Shown here: positions 17,222 to 26,240 of the stretch, piece by piece
How the letters are laid out: the number at the start of each line of letters is the position of its first letter
Position numbering within the stretch: the stretch's first letter is position 1
NCBI GenBank assembly: GCA_003155655.1
Contig: PMDS01000013.1
Span: 1 to 43,898, forward strand
Direction: 5' to 3'
Length of the DNA: 43,898 nucleotides
Source of the DNA: Melioribacter sp.
GTDB taxonomy: Bacteria > Bacteroidota > Ignavibacteria > Ignavibacteriales > Melioribacteraceae
The notes under the pieces: generated by a model
The model's database searches: none
What the model was told of the DNA's origin: nothing
The model's input: only the letters and a program-made list of their open reading frames with translations
Position numbers and translations under genes: made by a program

Positions 17222-17240
17222 CTTTTCTCCGTTTACTTTC

Positions 17241-18740
17241 TTATTCTATTACTACAGGCAAAATAATTGTAAATGTACTTCCCAATTTTAATTTACTTTT
17301 TGCTTTAATTTCGCCTTTAAATCGTTTAATTATTCCATAACTTACCGATAGCCCCAGTCCTGTGCCTTTACCAACATCCTTTGTTGTAAAGAAAGGATCA
17401 AATATTTTTTCTAAAGTTTGGGCATCCATTCCGCATCCGTCATCTGTCAGTTCAATATAAATATTTTTATCATCAAAATTCGATTTGACTGTTATTGTGC
17501 CGTTGCCTTCAATTGCATCAAGAGCATTAATAAGTATATTAACAAATACCTGAAGAAGCTGGTCTGCTGCAACATTGACATTTGGCAATACATTTTTTAA
17601 CTCAGTCTCAAATTTTACTTTTCGTACACGTTTATCATATTTAACAATTCCAATAGCAGTTTTAACAATATCTGTAATATCCTGTATTGCTGTTTCATAA
17701 CTTGGAGGGCGGGAGAAATCAACTAGTTCGCGTACAATCTTTGTAATTCTGTCTATGTTCTCCTTTATGTTAACCAGCTGTTCGCTTATAAACGGATCCT
17801 GACTCTTTCTTTGCAGGATTTGAACAAGAGAAGATATTGAAGTCAGAGGGTTCCCGATTTCGTGTGCAACACCGGCTGCAAGTTGTCCGATTACGGCAAG
17901 TTTTTCTGATTGATCTATTTGTGCCTGAAGCCTTTTAAATTCAGTATAATCTTTAATAATTATTGACCGCCCGGAATATTCCTTGTTTGTACCCGGAAGT
18001 GTTGAAACGCTGAGACGGACACTGATTATTTCTCCACTTTTAGTCTTTCTTTCAGTATCAAGAATTTTTGTCTGACCATTCTGTTTAACTTCGTTCTTTA
18101 TCAACTGTAGTTCCTGCACGTATTTTTCACCTTCGGGTAATAGAAAGGAAGAAGACCTTCCAAGAACTTCCTGCTCTTTGTAGCCAAATATCTTTTCAGC
18201 GCCCCTATTCCAGGCTATAAAAACTTCATTATTGTCAACCATCATTATAGCCTGGTCCGAAGTGTGCAAAATGTTTTTAAGATACTGACTGTTGAGTTCA
18301 AGTTTTGAAGCAAGACGATCCCGGTCTCCCTTCATCTCTTTCATTTTTGTTTCCTGGTGCAGCATACTATACCGCGCAAAAATCTGCTCAATCAATTCAT
18401 CAAAGAATCCGAGCAGTATTACGGGATCAATATTTCCCATTGCATCATTTTCAATAAAGTTGAATACAGTAAACCTTGCCTGGCTGAACATCTGGCTTGC
18501 TTCCAAAAGGTTCATATTTGCACTTGAGAACAGTGTGTATATATCAATTAAATATTGATCGGCAGATTTATAGTCGCTCTGTTCTATCACTTCTATAAAA
18601 GTATTTAAGCTGTTTTCAACAAAAGTATGGGCTTGTGATGCAGAAAGCTTATCTTTAACAATTGGTAAAAGCTTTGCTGTCCAGTTTTCAACAATAGAGT
18701 CGAAGTATTTTTTTAGCAGTTCTATTAATAATTTTTTCAT
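17241..18740 (-). CDS. sensor histidine kinase with RsbRD-like N-terminus and PAS domain
   Basis: This NtrB-like partner of the adjacent NtrC-type regulator has 499 aa from the ATG at 18740; a GTG at 18800 would add 20 residues but is less likely. The N-terminal 130 residues are all-helical and resemble an RsbRD/globin-like sensor, with WTAKLLPIVKDKL and FVENSLNTFIEV. A PAS domain (about 160-265) follows with AWNRGAEKIFGYKEQEVLGR. The HisKA motif is VAHEIGNPLTSI with H293. The ATPase has an N-box (INALDAIEGN) and GTGLGLSVSYGI. No membrane helices are seen, so the signal is probably cytosolic. Confidence 0.88.
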   Translation of the reverse strand: MKKLLIELLKKYFDSIVENWTAKLLPIVKDKLSASQAHTFVENSLNTFIEVIEQSDYKSADQYLIDIYTLFSSANMNLLEASQMFSQARFTVFNFIENDAMGNIDPVILLGFFDELIEQIFARYSMLHQETKMKEMKGDRDRLASKLELNSQYLKNILHTSDQAIMMVDNNEVFIAWNRGAEKIFGYKEQEVLGRSSSFLLPEGEKYVQELQLIKNEVKQNGQTKILDTERKTKSGEIISVRLSVSTLPGTNKEYSGRSIIIKDYTEFKRLQAQIDQSEKLAVIGQLAAGVAHEIGNPLTSISSLVQILQRKSQDPFISEQLVNIKENIDRITKIVRELVDFSRPPSYETAIQDITDIVKTAIGIVKYDKRVRKVKFETELKNVLPNVNVAADQLLQVFVNILINALDAIEGNGTITVKSNFDDKNIYIELTDDGCGMDAQTLEKIFDPFFTTKDVGKGTGLGLSVSYGIIKRFKGEIKAKSKLKLGSTFTIILPVVIE

Positions 18741-18932
18741 AATGTCATCTTGGAAATTAAAGACCGGCCAAGGGAGGATTTCCTTTATTAAAATGCACAC
18801 AAAAATAAAGAATGATGGTCTCTTTTGAAAGGTTAATTGGTTAGTTTAATCAGATATAAGCAGGGAACAGAAAAAATTGTATTATGTATAAGATTTGATT
18901 TACTTATTTTTAAATAACCATCAGGGGCTAAA

Positions 18933-20537
18933 ATGAAAAAAATTTTATTTGGCATTTTTATCATTATTCAAATTTCATCCACGGTCTGGGCGTCTGATGA
19001 AATTATATTGAAACCAACCATGGATAATGTGAAAGTTTTTCTTAGGGGTGCACAATTAAGCTATTCGGCAAAAACTAAAGTTGACAAGGGAATTAATGAT
19101 CTTGTATTTAATGCACTTGCTTCAAACATTAATAGCAACAGTATAAATGTTTCAGCGAAAGGTGATGTGGTTATAATGTCTGTAGTTCAACGTTTTGACT
19201 ATATGCGCCCGCAGGAAAAAAATTCAAAAATTAAATTGCTGGAAGATTCACTGGAAACACAAAATAAATTATTGGCGTTTAATCATAACGATAATGACGT
19301 TCTGAAATATGAAACCGATTTGATACTTGCCAACAAGAATATTGGAAATGAAAAAATCGGCGTCTCTGTATCAGAATTACAGAAAATGGCAGAGTTTTAT
19401 AGAAAACGTCTCGGGGAAATTAAAGCTAAAATGTTTGATCTCTCTTTGACAGAGAAAAAGATTCAAAAAAATATTGATAGAATTCAAGCTCAGTTAAAAG
19501 AGTTAAACGACCAGCTCAATAAACCAACAAATGAAGTTATTGTAACTCTTTCTTCCAACTCATACCAAACGGTGGAAGTTGATTTATCATTTTTGATTTA
19601 CGATGCAGGCTGGCAGCCGGTTTATGATATAAGGGCAGATAAATTAAATTCTCCTGCTGCGTTGAATTATAAAGCAAACGTTTGGCAGAACTGCGGTTTT
19701 GACTGGAAAGATGTTGATATTGTTCTTTCTACAAGGAACCCAAATGTTAATAATGAAAAGCCTGAATTACATCCATGGTTTATTGATTTTGAGCACCCGG
19801 TGTTATACCGTGAAATGAAAAGCGGGGCAATGAAAGCACAAATTAGTCAGGAAATTAGAGTTACTGCTAATGAAGCAGCTGCTCCTCAAGCTAAATCAAT
19901 GGCAGATTTTTTTGAAGCTGTTGAAACACAACTAGCTGTTGAATTTACTCCAACCATAAAATACTCAATTCCCGCTGATAATAAACCGCATGCAGTAGCT
20001 CTTCAAAATTATTCTATTCCGGCTAAGTATGAATACTATGCCGCCCCAAAATTTGATACAAATGCTTTTCTAGTTGTGCAATTAACTAACTGGACTTCTT
20101 ACAACCTGCTTCCGGGACAAGCAAATATTTATTTCGAAAATTCTTTTGTAGGACAGACGAATATTAATCCGCAAACAACAAATGATACTTTGTCAATTTC
20201 ATTGGGAAGAGATCCGAACATTTCTGTATCAAGAGAAGTACTGAAAGATTTTTCAGAAGATAAATTTTTAAGCAGTAATGTTGAAAGGACATTTGCTTAT
20301 GAAATTAAAATAAAAAACAACAAGAAGCTTCCGGTTAAAATATGGGTTGAAGATCAAATTCCGCTTTCCAAGAATGAGGATATTGTTGTTAAATTGATTG
20401 AAACATCCGGTGCAGGTTATAAAACTGAAGAGGGAAAACTTAAGTGGCTGGTTGATGTTGATGCTGGAAAATCGGTTGTGAAAAAATTGGTTTATTCTGT
20501 AAAGTATCCAAAAGATAAAAGAATACAGGGATTATAA
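18933..20537 (+). CDS. MuiA/DUF4139 family exported protein
   Basis: The 534-aa protein has a signal peptide (MKKILFGIFIIIQISSTVW, cut after about VWAS). It shows the mucoidy-inhibitor MuiA layout: an N-terminal DUF4140-like part (VKVFLRGAQLSYSAKTKV), a helical coiled-coil (about 100-190, KIQKNIDRIQAQLKELNDQL) and a DUF4139 beta domain (SFLIYDAGWQPVYDIRAD, VWQNCGFDWKDVDIVLSTRN). Members are envelope proteins of unclear mechanism. It is monocistronic and convergent with the hydroxylase gene, with a strong hairpin between. CAGGGG precedes the ATG. Confidence 0.85.
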   Translation: MKKILFGIFIIIQISSTVWASDEIILKPTMDNVKVFLRGAQLSYSAKTKVDKGINDLVFNALASNINSNSINVSAKGDVVIMSVVQRFDYMRPQEKNSKIKLLEDSLETQNKLLAFNHNDNDVLKYETDLILANKNIGNEKIGVSVSELQKMAEFYRKRLGEIKAKMFDLSLTEKKIQKNIDRIQAQLKELNDQLNKPTNEVIVTLSSNSYQTVEVDLSFLIYDAGWQPVYDIRADKLNSPAALNYKANVWQNCGFDWKDVDIVLSTRNPNVNNEKPELHPWFIDFEHPVLYREMKSGAMKAQISQEIRVTANEAAAPQAKSMADFFEAVETQLAVEFTPTIKYSIPADNKPHAVALQNYSIPAKYEYYAAPKFDTNAFLVVQLTNWTSYNLLPGQANIYFENSFVGQTNINPQTTNDTLSISLGRDPNISVSREVLKDFSEDKFLSSNVERTFAYEIKIKNNKKLPVKIWVEDQIPLSKNEDIVVKLIETSGAGYKTEEGKLKWLVDVDAGKSVVKKLVYSVKYPKDKRIQGL

Positions 20538-20546
20538 ATAGAGAAA

Positions 20547-20575
20547 GCAAGGGCTGGTTCTAAATCAGCCCTTGC
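20547..20575 (-). terminator. terminator at the end of the sugar operon
   Basis: A perfect 10-bp stem GCAAGGGCTG/CAGCCCTTGC encloses a 9-nt loop. The hydroxylase stop codon lies within it. On the minus strand it is followed by TTTCTCTATTT, so it ends the long minus-strand operon. It also lies 10 nt after the DUF4139 stop and may act weakly in that direction, though no T tract follows there. Confidence 0.75.
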
Positions 20576-21365
20576 GATAACTTCTGAATGCAAAAATGAA
20601 TTGCTTTAAATAATTATCCGGGAAAAAAGTCTTCAATCCATAAACTTCAGCACGTTCATTTGTTAAATAGGCAGTCCCAAAAATCCAATCCCATATTGCC
20701 AGCTTAGTTGAAAAATTTCTGTTGCGTCCTTTACCAGTTGTGTGATGGATTCTGTGCATTTCCGGACCGTTAATAAATTTTTGCAGGATACCTGTTTGAA
20801 CATTGATGTTTGAGTGGATATACATTCCCCACACAGCGCTTATTACACCTTTGTAAGCAATTACCTCATTCGGCGAACCAAGAATAACTATTGGAAGAAA
20901 TTCAATAGTTTGGTTGATCAGAATTTCAAATGCATGTGAGCGGGAACCTGAAAGCCAGTCAACTTTTTTAGGAGAATGATGTGCTTCGTGCAGTCTCCAT
21001 AAATACTTATTATTGTGCTGCCAGCGGTGCATCCAGTAAATATAGAAATCGTGCGTAATTGTAAAAATTATTAGCTGGATCCAGATGGGTATTGCAGTGA
21101 ATAAATGAAGTCTTGAGAGTCCGGAAGTTTTATCAATAGTACTTATTATAAACGTAAAGATTATTATTCCAAGGATGTAACTCTGTGCAATTGTATAAAG
21201 TGCAAGATCATTAAAAAATCCTTCCCGTAAAACCCCTTGTCCTTTATTATATGGAAATAATCTCTCAAGCAATATAAATAGTACAGCAGCACAAATTATA
21301 ATTGAATACGAAACCGCTTTATAATGAGGAATTGACGCAAGGCTATTCCAGATTTCGCTCAACAT
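20565..21365 (-). CDS. fatty acid hydroxylase/sterol desaturase-family membrane protein
   Basis: This is an integral membrane di-iron oxygenase-type protein of 266 aa with about four hydrophobic segments. Its histidine clusters are HDFYIYWMHRWQH (H105, H113, H117), HEAHH (H126, H129, H130), H144, H184 and HRIHH (H204, H207, H208), the eight-His pattern of the superfamily. The family hydroxylates or desaturates lipids such as carotenoids, sterols or fatty acids. The substrate cannot be told here. It is the last gene of the sugar operon, 3 nt after the synthase, so a lipid or polyprenyl-linked role is possible but speculative. Confidence 0.85.
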   Translation of the reverse strand: MLSEIWNSLASIPHYKAVSYSIIICAAVLFILLERLFPYNKGQGVLREGFFNDLALYTIAQSYILGIIIFTFIISTIDKTSGLSRLHLFTAIPIWIQLIIFTITHDFYIYWMHRWQHNNKYLWRLHEAHHSPKKVDWLSGSRSHAFEILINQTIEFLPIVILGSPNEVIAYKGVISAVWGMYIHSNINVQTGILQKFINGPEMHRIHHTTGKGRNRNFSTKLAIWDWIFGTAYLTNERAEVYGLKTFFPDNYLKQFIFAFRSYRKG

Positions 21366-21368
21366 AAT

Positions 21369-22262
21369 TTAAACTGTAATATTTGTTTTAACTTTTCTAA
21401 GTTTTTCGATGTTTTTGTGCTCACCAGGATAAACTTTCTTAATTCCATCTCCCATTGCTTTTTCAATATCACGGATGTCTTTTACAAGCCTTCTCATTCC
21501 GTCAATTTCAACAGAGGCGGCCTGATCCGTTCCCCACATTGCGCGGTCAAGAGTTATGTGTCTTTCTACAAAACTTGCACCAAGGGCTATTGCTGCAAGA
21601 GTAGGAGCCAGACCGGTTTCGTGACCTGAATAACCTATTGGAATTCCGGGGAATCTTGCTTTGTAATTTAGAATAACATTTAAATTCAGTTCTTCAAGAG
21701 AGCAGGGATAATTTGAAGTTGCCTGGGCTATCATTAAATTTTCAATATCAAGCAATTTAACAGCAGTTTCAACTTCTTCTATTGTTGACATGCCGGTTGA
21801 AAGCAATATTGGGCGCCCGGTAGTTTTGATCCTTTCAAGCAAAGGGAGATCAGTTACAGAAGCAGACGGAACTTTGTATATGATTGGTTTGAATTTTTCC
21901 AGGAAATCAACCGAATTTACATCCCACGGCGAAGCAAACCAGTCTATATTTTTATCTTTGCAATAACTGTCGATCTCAAGATATTCTTCAAAACCAAATT
22001 CCACTTTGTGTCGGTACTCAATGTATGTAATTCTGCCCCAGGGGGTTTCTCTTATTATCTCCCATTGGTCTTTAGGAACGCAGATTTCCGGTGTACGTTT
22101 TTGAAATTTGACTGCATCACAACCGGCGGAAACTGCGCCATCAATTAATCTTTTTGCCAGGTCCAATGAACCATTGTGGTTAATGCCAATCTCAGCAATA
22201 ATATATACAGGTTCGTCTTCGCCAATAAATCTACTGCCAATTTTAACTTTGCCCGGTTTCAT
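21369..22262 (-). CDS. NeuB/SpsE-family ulosonic acid synthase
   Basis: This TIM-barrel enzyme condenses phosphoenolpyruvate with an aldose or aldose-phosphate to make a sialic-acid-like ulosonate. The 297-aa protein shows YIIAEIGINHNGSLDLAK, GCDAVKFQKR, VPSASVTDLPLL, LSTGMSTIEEV and GYSGHETGL, which are NeuB hallmarks. Most family members are about 340 aa with a C-terminal antifreeze-like SAF domain; this one ends right after the barrel. The KdsC-like phosphatase is 11 nt upstream, the pairing used in KDN-9-phosphate pathways, so a phosphorylated acceptor is plausible. AAAGGG precedes the ATG. Confidence 0.9.
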   Translation of the reverse strand: MKPGKVKIGSRFIGEDEPVYIIAEIGINHNGSLDLAKRLIDGAVSAGCDAVKFQKRTPEICVPKDQWEIIRETPWGRITYIEYRHKVEFGFEEYLEIDSYCKDKNIDWFASPWDVNSVDFLEKFKPIIYKVPSASVTDLPLLERIKTTGRPILLSTGMSTIEEVETAVKLLDIENLMIAQATSNYPCSLEELNLNVILNYKARFPGIPIGYSGHETGLAPTLAAIALGASFVERHITLDRAMWGTDQAASVEIDGMRRLVKDIRDIEKAMGDGIKKVYPGEHKNIEKLRKVKTNITV

Positions 22263-22273
22263 TATAACCCTTT

Positions 22274-22795
22274 CTATTTCTTTTTTGATTTTGCTTCAAT
22301 TATAAGTTCTGCAAGATCACGAAAAGCTCCCTGACCACCTTTGCTTTCCAGAATTAAATCAGCGGCATCTTTTGCAAATCTGGTTGCATCTTTTGGACAT
22401 GCGCTCAAACCAACTGACTGCATTATTTCAAGATCATTAGTATCGTCACCAATGTAAGCAATTTCATCTTTAGAAAGATTTTTTCGTTTGCATATCTCAT
22501 CAAGATTCTTTTCCTTTTCCTGCGCTCCAAGATGCAATTCATCTATTTTTAATTTTATAGCGCGGCTTCGTACAATCTCTGTATTTTCGCGTGTTATGAT
22601 TCCGGTTTCTACATCAACCAATTTTCTCAAACGCTCAACGCCCATTCCATCTCTGATAGAATATCTTTTAAGTTCTTCTCCCTTTCCTGAATAATAAACA
22701 CCGGTATCTGTAAGAACGCCGTCAACGTCTGTTAAAAGCAGCTTAATTTTCTGAGCGCGCTTCAACAACTGTTTCTTTGTTAATTTTTTTTTCAT
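22274..22795 (-). CDS. KdsC-like HAD phosphatase
   Basis: This is a C0-type haloacid dehalogenase-superfamily phosphatase of 173 aa with no cap domain, usually tetrameric. It has the nucleophile motif LLTDVDGVLTD (D23, D25), a KRYSIRDGMG substrate loop, TRE (68-70) and the metal motif YIGDDTND (114-121). The family removes phosphate from Kdo-8-P, KDN-9-P or Neu5Ac-9-P. Adjacent to the NeuB-type gene, its likely substrate is the phosphorylated ulosonate made by that enzyme. The exact sugar is unknown. Confidence 0.9.
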   Translation of the reverse strand: MKKKLTKKQLLKRAQKIKLLLTDVDGVLTDTGVYYSGKGEELKRYSIRDGMGVERLRKLVDVETGIITRENTEIVRSRAIKLKIDELHLGAQEKEKNLDEICKRKNLSKDEIAYIGDDTNDLEIMQSVGLSACPKDATRFAKDAADLILESKGGQGAFRDLAELIIEAKSKKK

Positions 22796-22845
22796 AATTA
22801 ATTCATCAGATGTTATTGACAGCTGTTATAAATTATTTATTATTA

Positions 22846-23649
22846 TTACCATGCAGTCCATCCGCCATCAACAACAAGGTTTGCGCCTGTCATGTAACTT
22901 GAAGCATCACTAGCAAGAAAAATAAGCGCACCTTTGTAGTCGGATGGTTTAGCCATTCTGCCCAAAATAGTTTTTGCAGAATATTTCCGGATGAAAAACT
23001 CATCCTGGCTGTTTTCTACACCTCCGGGAGTTAATGTATTAACGCGCACTCCATTACTTCCCCAGTAAGCTGCAAGATATTTGGTAAACATTATTACTGC
23101 ACCTTTAGTGGCAGAATATGCCGGTGGTTTGTAAAAGGATTGTGTGCCATCTACTTTTTTATAAAGAGATTGATCCGGGGCAGTAATTCCATATGTTGAT
23201 GCAATATTGATGATGCTTCCTTTTTTTTGAACAGACATTACATTTCCAATAATCTGTGAACATAAAAAAACACCTGTTAAGTTCACATCAATTGATTTTT
23301 GCCAGAGTTCCAGGGGATAGTTCTCAAACTTTGACTGTTCGCTAGCTGCTTTGGGATCTTCAAACATGTCATTAATAGCGGCATTGTTAACCAGTATGTC
23401 AATGTGTCCAAACTTTTGTATAACTTTATCCCGTAAACCATTTACCGACTCAGGGCTTGTAACATCAAGAGAAATACCCATTGATTCAGTTAGCAGAGTA
23501 AGTGCAAATTCTCCGCATTTATCAGCATCTAAATCTGCCGCAATAACATTTGCTCCTGCCTCACTTAATGCCCTGCAATGTTCCTTACCAATAAGACCAA
23601 GCGAACCGGTAACGACTGCCGTTTTGTCTTTAAGAGAAAATAATTCCAT
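22846..23649 (-). CDS. SDR-family oxidoreductase
   Basis: This is a classical short-chain dehydrogenase/reductase of 267 aa. The nucleotide site is TGSLGLIG (14-21) with an acidic strand end (AADLDADK) that favours NAD(H). NNAA lies at about 88-91, and the catalytic set is S151, Y178 and K182 (YSATK). VDGG near the C-terminus is typical. In this operon it probably oxidises or reduces the sugar intermediate at one carbon, perhaps making the keto group that the neighbouring aminotransferase would use. The substrate is inferred only. GGAAAT precedes the ATG. Confidence 0.88.
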   Translation of the reverse strand: MELFSLKDKTAVVTGSLGLIGKEHCRALSEAGANVIAADLDADKCGEFALTLLTESMGISLDVTSPESVNGLRDKVIQKFGHIDILVNNAAINDMFEDPKAASEQSKFENYPLELWQKSIDVNLTGVFLCSQIIGNVMSVQKKGSIINIASTYGITAPDQSLYKKVDGTQSFYKPPAYSATKGAVIMFTKYLAAYWGSNGVRVNTLTPGGVENSQDEFFIRKYSAKTILGRMAKPSDYKGALIFLASDASSYMTGANLVVDGGWTAW

Positions 23650-23732
23650 TAAATATTTCCAAATAAAAAATTTATTTAAGCTATAATAATTTAACTTATC
23701 TTAGGGCTAATGGCTAACAGCTAAAAACTTAT

Positions 23733-24317
23733 TTACCACGCGTAACCAATATCGAACCTGACCGCGGGTACATTTCCATCATATGAATGGAATGCATTTT
23801 TGGAATTAGAAACAAAATAGTGGTCAATTCCGATTCCGAGTCCCATTGCAAAATCTTCTCCAGGAAACCATTGCCAGCCTAGTAGAACACCTATAGAAGA
23901 CACTAGTACATTTGAACTTGAACCGGAAGTTGAAAGTGAATTAAAAGAGAAATTTGGAGCTATATAAAATCCGCGCAGCGCTTTTTTTGAAGGATGGAAT
24001 CTTATCTCTGCATTTACTCCAAATCCATTTATGTCTTTTAATGTAGGAAATTGAATTCCTCCGCCAATTGCAATATTATTATCAATTTTATGGAAGTAAC
24101 TTAAATTATAAAACAGGAAAAATTTCAGGGGGTTAATTACGAACATATTTGTACGCGGGGTGATGTCTTCAGTCTTTGATATTATTACCGATTCAGTTGA
24201 ATCTTTTACACCTTTGGAATCAACAGTAACTTTTTTCTCAGTAGTCTTGTTTTGCGCAATAGAAATTTGATATGAGCAAAATAAAATAAAACTTGTAGCT
24301 AATATTAGTTTTTTCAT
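23733..24317 (-). CDS. outer-membrane beta-barrel-like protein
   Basis: This 194-aa exported protein has a signal peptide (MKKLILATSFILFCSYQIS, cut near IAQN), a short charged linker and then alternating strands such as NIAIGGGIQFPTL, AEIRFHPSKKALRGFYIAPN, GVLLGWQWF and AMGLGIGIDHYF. The chain ends in Tyr-Ala-Trp, so it looks like a small barrel. The function is unknown. A strong AAGGAG site precedes the ATG. It sits between the aminotransferase (0 nt) and SDR genes, which is odd for a biosynthetic operon. It is not closely similar to the barrel at 1185-1658. Confidence 0.7.
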   Translation of the reverse strand: MKKLILATSFILFCSYQISIAQNKTTEKKVTVDSKGVKDSTESVIISKTEDITPRTNMFVINPLKFFLFYNLSYFHKIDNNIAIGGGIQFPTLKDINGFGVNAEIRFHPSKKALRGFYIAPNFSFNSLSTSGSSSNVLVSSIGVLLGWQWFPGEDFAMGLGIGIDHYFVSNSKNAFHSYDGNVPAVRFDIGYAW

Positions 24318-25652
24318 TTATCTCCTTAATGGCTTCATGTTAAAATTATCAACTTTCCTAAAAACAGGCTGTACAGGTTCGCCCTTTAGCATTTCCTTTA
24401 ATTTATTTTCTGAAACAGCCTTCTTTAATATATTTAATGATTCTTCCAAAGCCAGTAGAGTGTATTCAACATCGGCATCGCTATGAGAGAACGACATGTT
24501 ATGAAATCCCTGCCATAAAATTCCGCGTTTAATCATTTCCTGCTGCATAAGGGATTTTTGAATTAAAGGATCTCCTCCTTTTACGTTAAAAGTTGCCATC
24601 GAGCGCCAATTGTAGCCTATAGCGTTTGTATATTCCATCCCAAGTTTTTGAGCAATTGAATTATACCCGTTTTTCAACTTAGCACCTTGTGTATTTAAAT
24701 ATTGCGGAACGTTCTTTTCTATTAGCTCTTCTATAGTCGCTTTTGTAGCTGCAAGTGAAAGCGCTTCACCGCCAAACGTAGTATAGAAGAAAATATCTTC
24801 GTCTGCAAGATCCATTATTTTTCTTTTACCGGTTAAGATTGAAATAGGCATACCGTTGGCAACAGCTTTTGAATATGTTGCGAGATCGGGAGTTATACCA
24901 AAATATTCCTGCGCTCCGCCAATAGCCATTCTAAAGCCTGTCCACATTTCATCAAAGATTAATACTATACCTTTTTCATTACAAAGATCTGCAAGTTTTT
25001 GCAAAAAATTATCTTTTGGTTCTGTAAATACAACCGGCTCCAGAATTATTGCCGCAACGTCGTCATCAATTGAATTTTTTACGGAATCAATATCATTATA
25101 ATTAAACGTATAAGATATTGCCTGCACTGCTTCGGGTATTCCATGATTGCGCGCAGTAACAGAAATATACCAGTCATGCCAGCCGTGATAACCGCAGCAT
25201 AAAATTTTATTTTTATTTGTATAAGCGCGTGCAAGCCGTACGGCAGCGCTTGTTGCATCTGCACCGGTCTTACTGTAACGGACAGCTTCAGCGTTTGGAA
25301 TTATTTTATGAATCATCTCTGCAACTTCTACTTCAAGCGGGTGCATCATTGAAAAGGTAATTCCATCTTCCAGCTGTTTTTTAATTGCGTTATCAACTTT
25401 TGGATATGCATAACCGAGTGATAGCGGACCAACACCCATCATGTAATCTATATATTCATTTCCGTCTGCATCCCAAACATGAGAGCCTTTCCCTTTAACC
25501 AAATATTTGGGTGCAATACCTTTTACCCATTGCCCCGGACCTTTAGCTAGAGTTTGAGTTACTGATGGAATTAATCCAACTGCGCGGTTATATAATTCAT
25601 CCGATTTTTTTATTTCAGGGTAGTCGTTATTTAAAGATATTTTATTGGGCAC
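24318..25652 (-). CDS. GSA-aminomutase-like class III aminotransferase
   Basis: This PLP enzyme of 444 aa is related to glutamate-1-semialdehyde 2,1-aminomutase. Conserved points are YIDYMMGVGPLSLGYAYP, SKTGADATSAAVRLARA, CCGYHGWHDWY, the PLP-ring aspartate D234 in LIFDEMWTGFR, the Schiff-base lysine K262 (ATYSKAVANG) and TTFGGEALS. True HemL enzymes have DEVMTGFR; the DEMWTGF variant and the operon suggest a sugar aminotransferase rather than haem synthesis. It would add an amino group to a keto sugar. The start is GTG with GGAG upstream. Confidence 0.87.
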   Translation of the reverse strand: MPNKISLNNDYPEIKKSDELYNRAVGLIPSVTQTLAKGPGQWVKGIAPKYLVKGKGSHVWDADGNEYIDYMMGVGPLSLGYAYPKVDNAIKKQLEDGITFSMMHPLEVEVAEMIHKIIPNAEAVRYSKTGADATSAAVRLARAYTNKNKILCCGYHGWHDWYISVTARNHGIPEAVQAISYTFNYNDIDSVKNSIDDDVAAIILEPVVFTEPKDNFLQKLADLCNEKGIVLIFDEMWTGFRMAIGGAQEYFGITPDLATYSKAVANGMPISILTGKRKIMDLADEDIFFYTTFGGEALSLAATKATIEELIEKNVPQYLNTQGAKLKNGYNSIAQKLGMEYTNAIGYNWRSMATFNVKGGDPLIQKSLMQQEMIKRGILWQGFHNMSFSHSDADVEYTLLALEESLNILKKAVSENKLKEMLKGEPVQPVFRKVDNFNMKPLRR

Positions 25653-25969
25653 GGTTTTCTCCAGCGTTTAGATATTAGTCTTTAGCTATTAGTAAAAATT
25701 TTAGTTTGCAGCGAATTCAACATTTTCTTGATTTCGTTTATTTCTTTAATTAATACTTCGCTTAATTCTTTTTTTATAAATTCTAAATCAGTTACCAAAA
25801 TTAATAAATAGTCTACTTCACTGGCGGAACCGGCAGCAATGCTTAAATACTTTGCCAAATCTTTAGGTGTTTGCTTACCGCACTCTTCTTCAATATTTGT
25901 CAGAACGGAAATAACTGCTCTTCTTAGTTAAGATGTAATTCCTCACAATTCTTTTTTAGGAAACGATTT

Positions 25970-25979
25970 AGTTATCTTA
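25970..25979. repeat. target-site duplication, left copy (element A)
   Basis: AGTTATCTTA, identical to 26231-26240. Read on the minus strand it encodes part of the duplicated YKIT of the interrupted gene. Confidence 0.85.
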
Positions 25980-26230
25980 CTCACCTTACTCATAATTTAA
26001 TTCATAACCATGTCCTTCAGGACGTGGAGTGTAACCAAGTAAAAAAATCCGGGCTTTAGCCCAAATAAAATAGATGAAGATTTAAGCTAATAACGAAATT
26101 ATGTTTCTATTAAACAAAGAGTTGGGCTAAAGCCCTTTTCTTTTTTTTGTTGTCTTTTGTCACCACCGTAAACGGTGGAGTTATGAAGTTTTAAAATCAA
26201 TTGACGTAAATACCATTTTTGCATAACGTG
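25980..26230 (-). mobile_element. non-coding insertion element, copy A
   Basis: This roughly 251-bp element has imperfect terminal inverted repeats: CTCACCTTACTCA at the left, and TGCATAACGTG plus AG at the right, about 10 of 13 matching. It is flanked by a 10-bp direct repeat. It has no transposase and no convincing ORF. Inside are four hairpins: CCATGTCC-TTCA-GGACGTGG (26008-26027), GGGCTTTAGCCC (26051-26062), GGGCTAAAGCCC (26124-26135) and CCACCGTAAACGGTGG (26162-26177). It is about 95% identical to copy B in reverse orientation. It behaves like a MITE mobilised in trans; the hairpins also recall REP-type repeats. The family is not assigned. Confidence 0.85.
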
Positions 26231-26240
26231 AGTTATCTTA
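26231..26240. repeat. target-site duplication, right copy (element A)
   Basis: AGTTATCTTA, identical to 25970-25979, marks the other edge of element A. Confidence 0.85.

Noticed and set aside
14276-18740. sigma-54 promoter controlled by the NtrC-type regulator
   Set aside because: No TGGCAC-N5-TTGC-like site was found near the genes of this block.
24318-25652. hemL (haem pathway glutamate-1-semialdehyde aminomutase)
   Set aside because: The gene lies in a sugar operon, has the variant DEMWTGF in place of DEVMTGF, and no other haem gene is nearby.
25970-26240. IS200/IS605-type element because of the subterminal hairpins
   Set aside because: Those elements do not duplicate target DNA; a clear 10-bp duplication and terminal inverted repeats are present.
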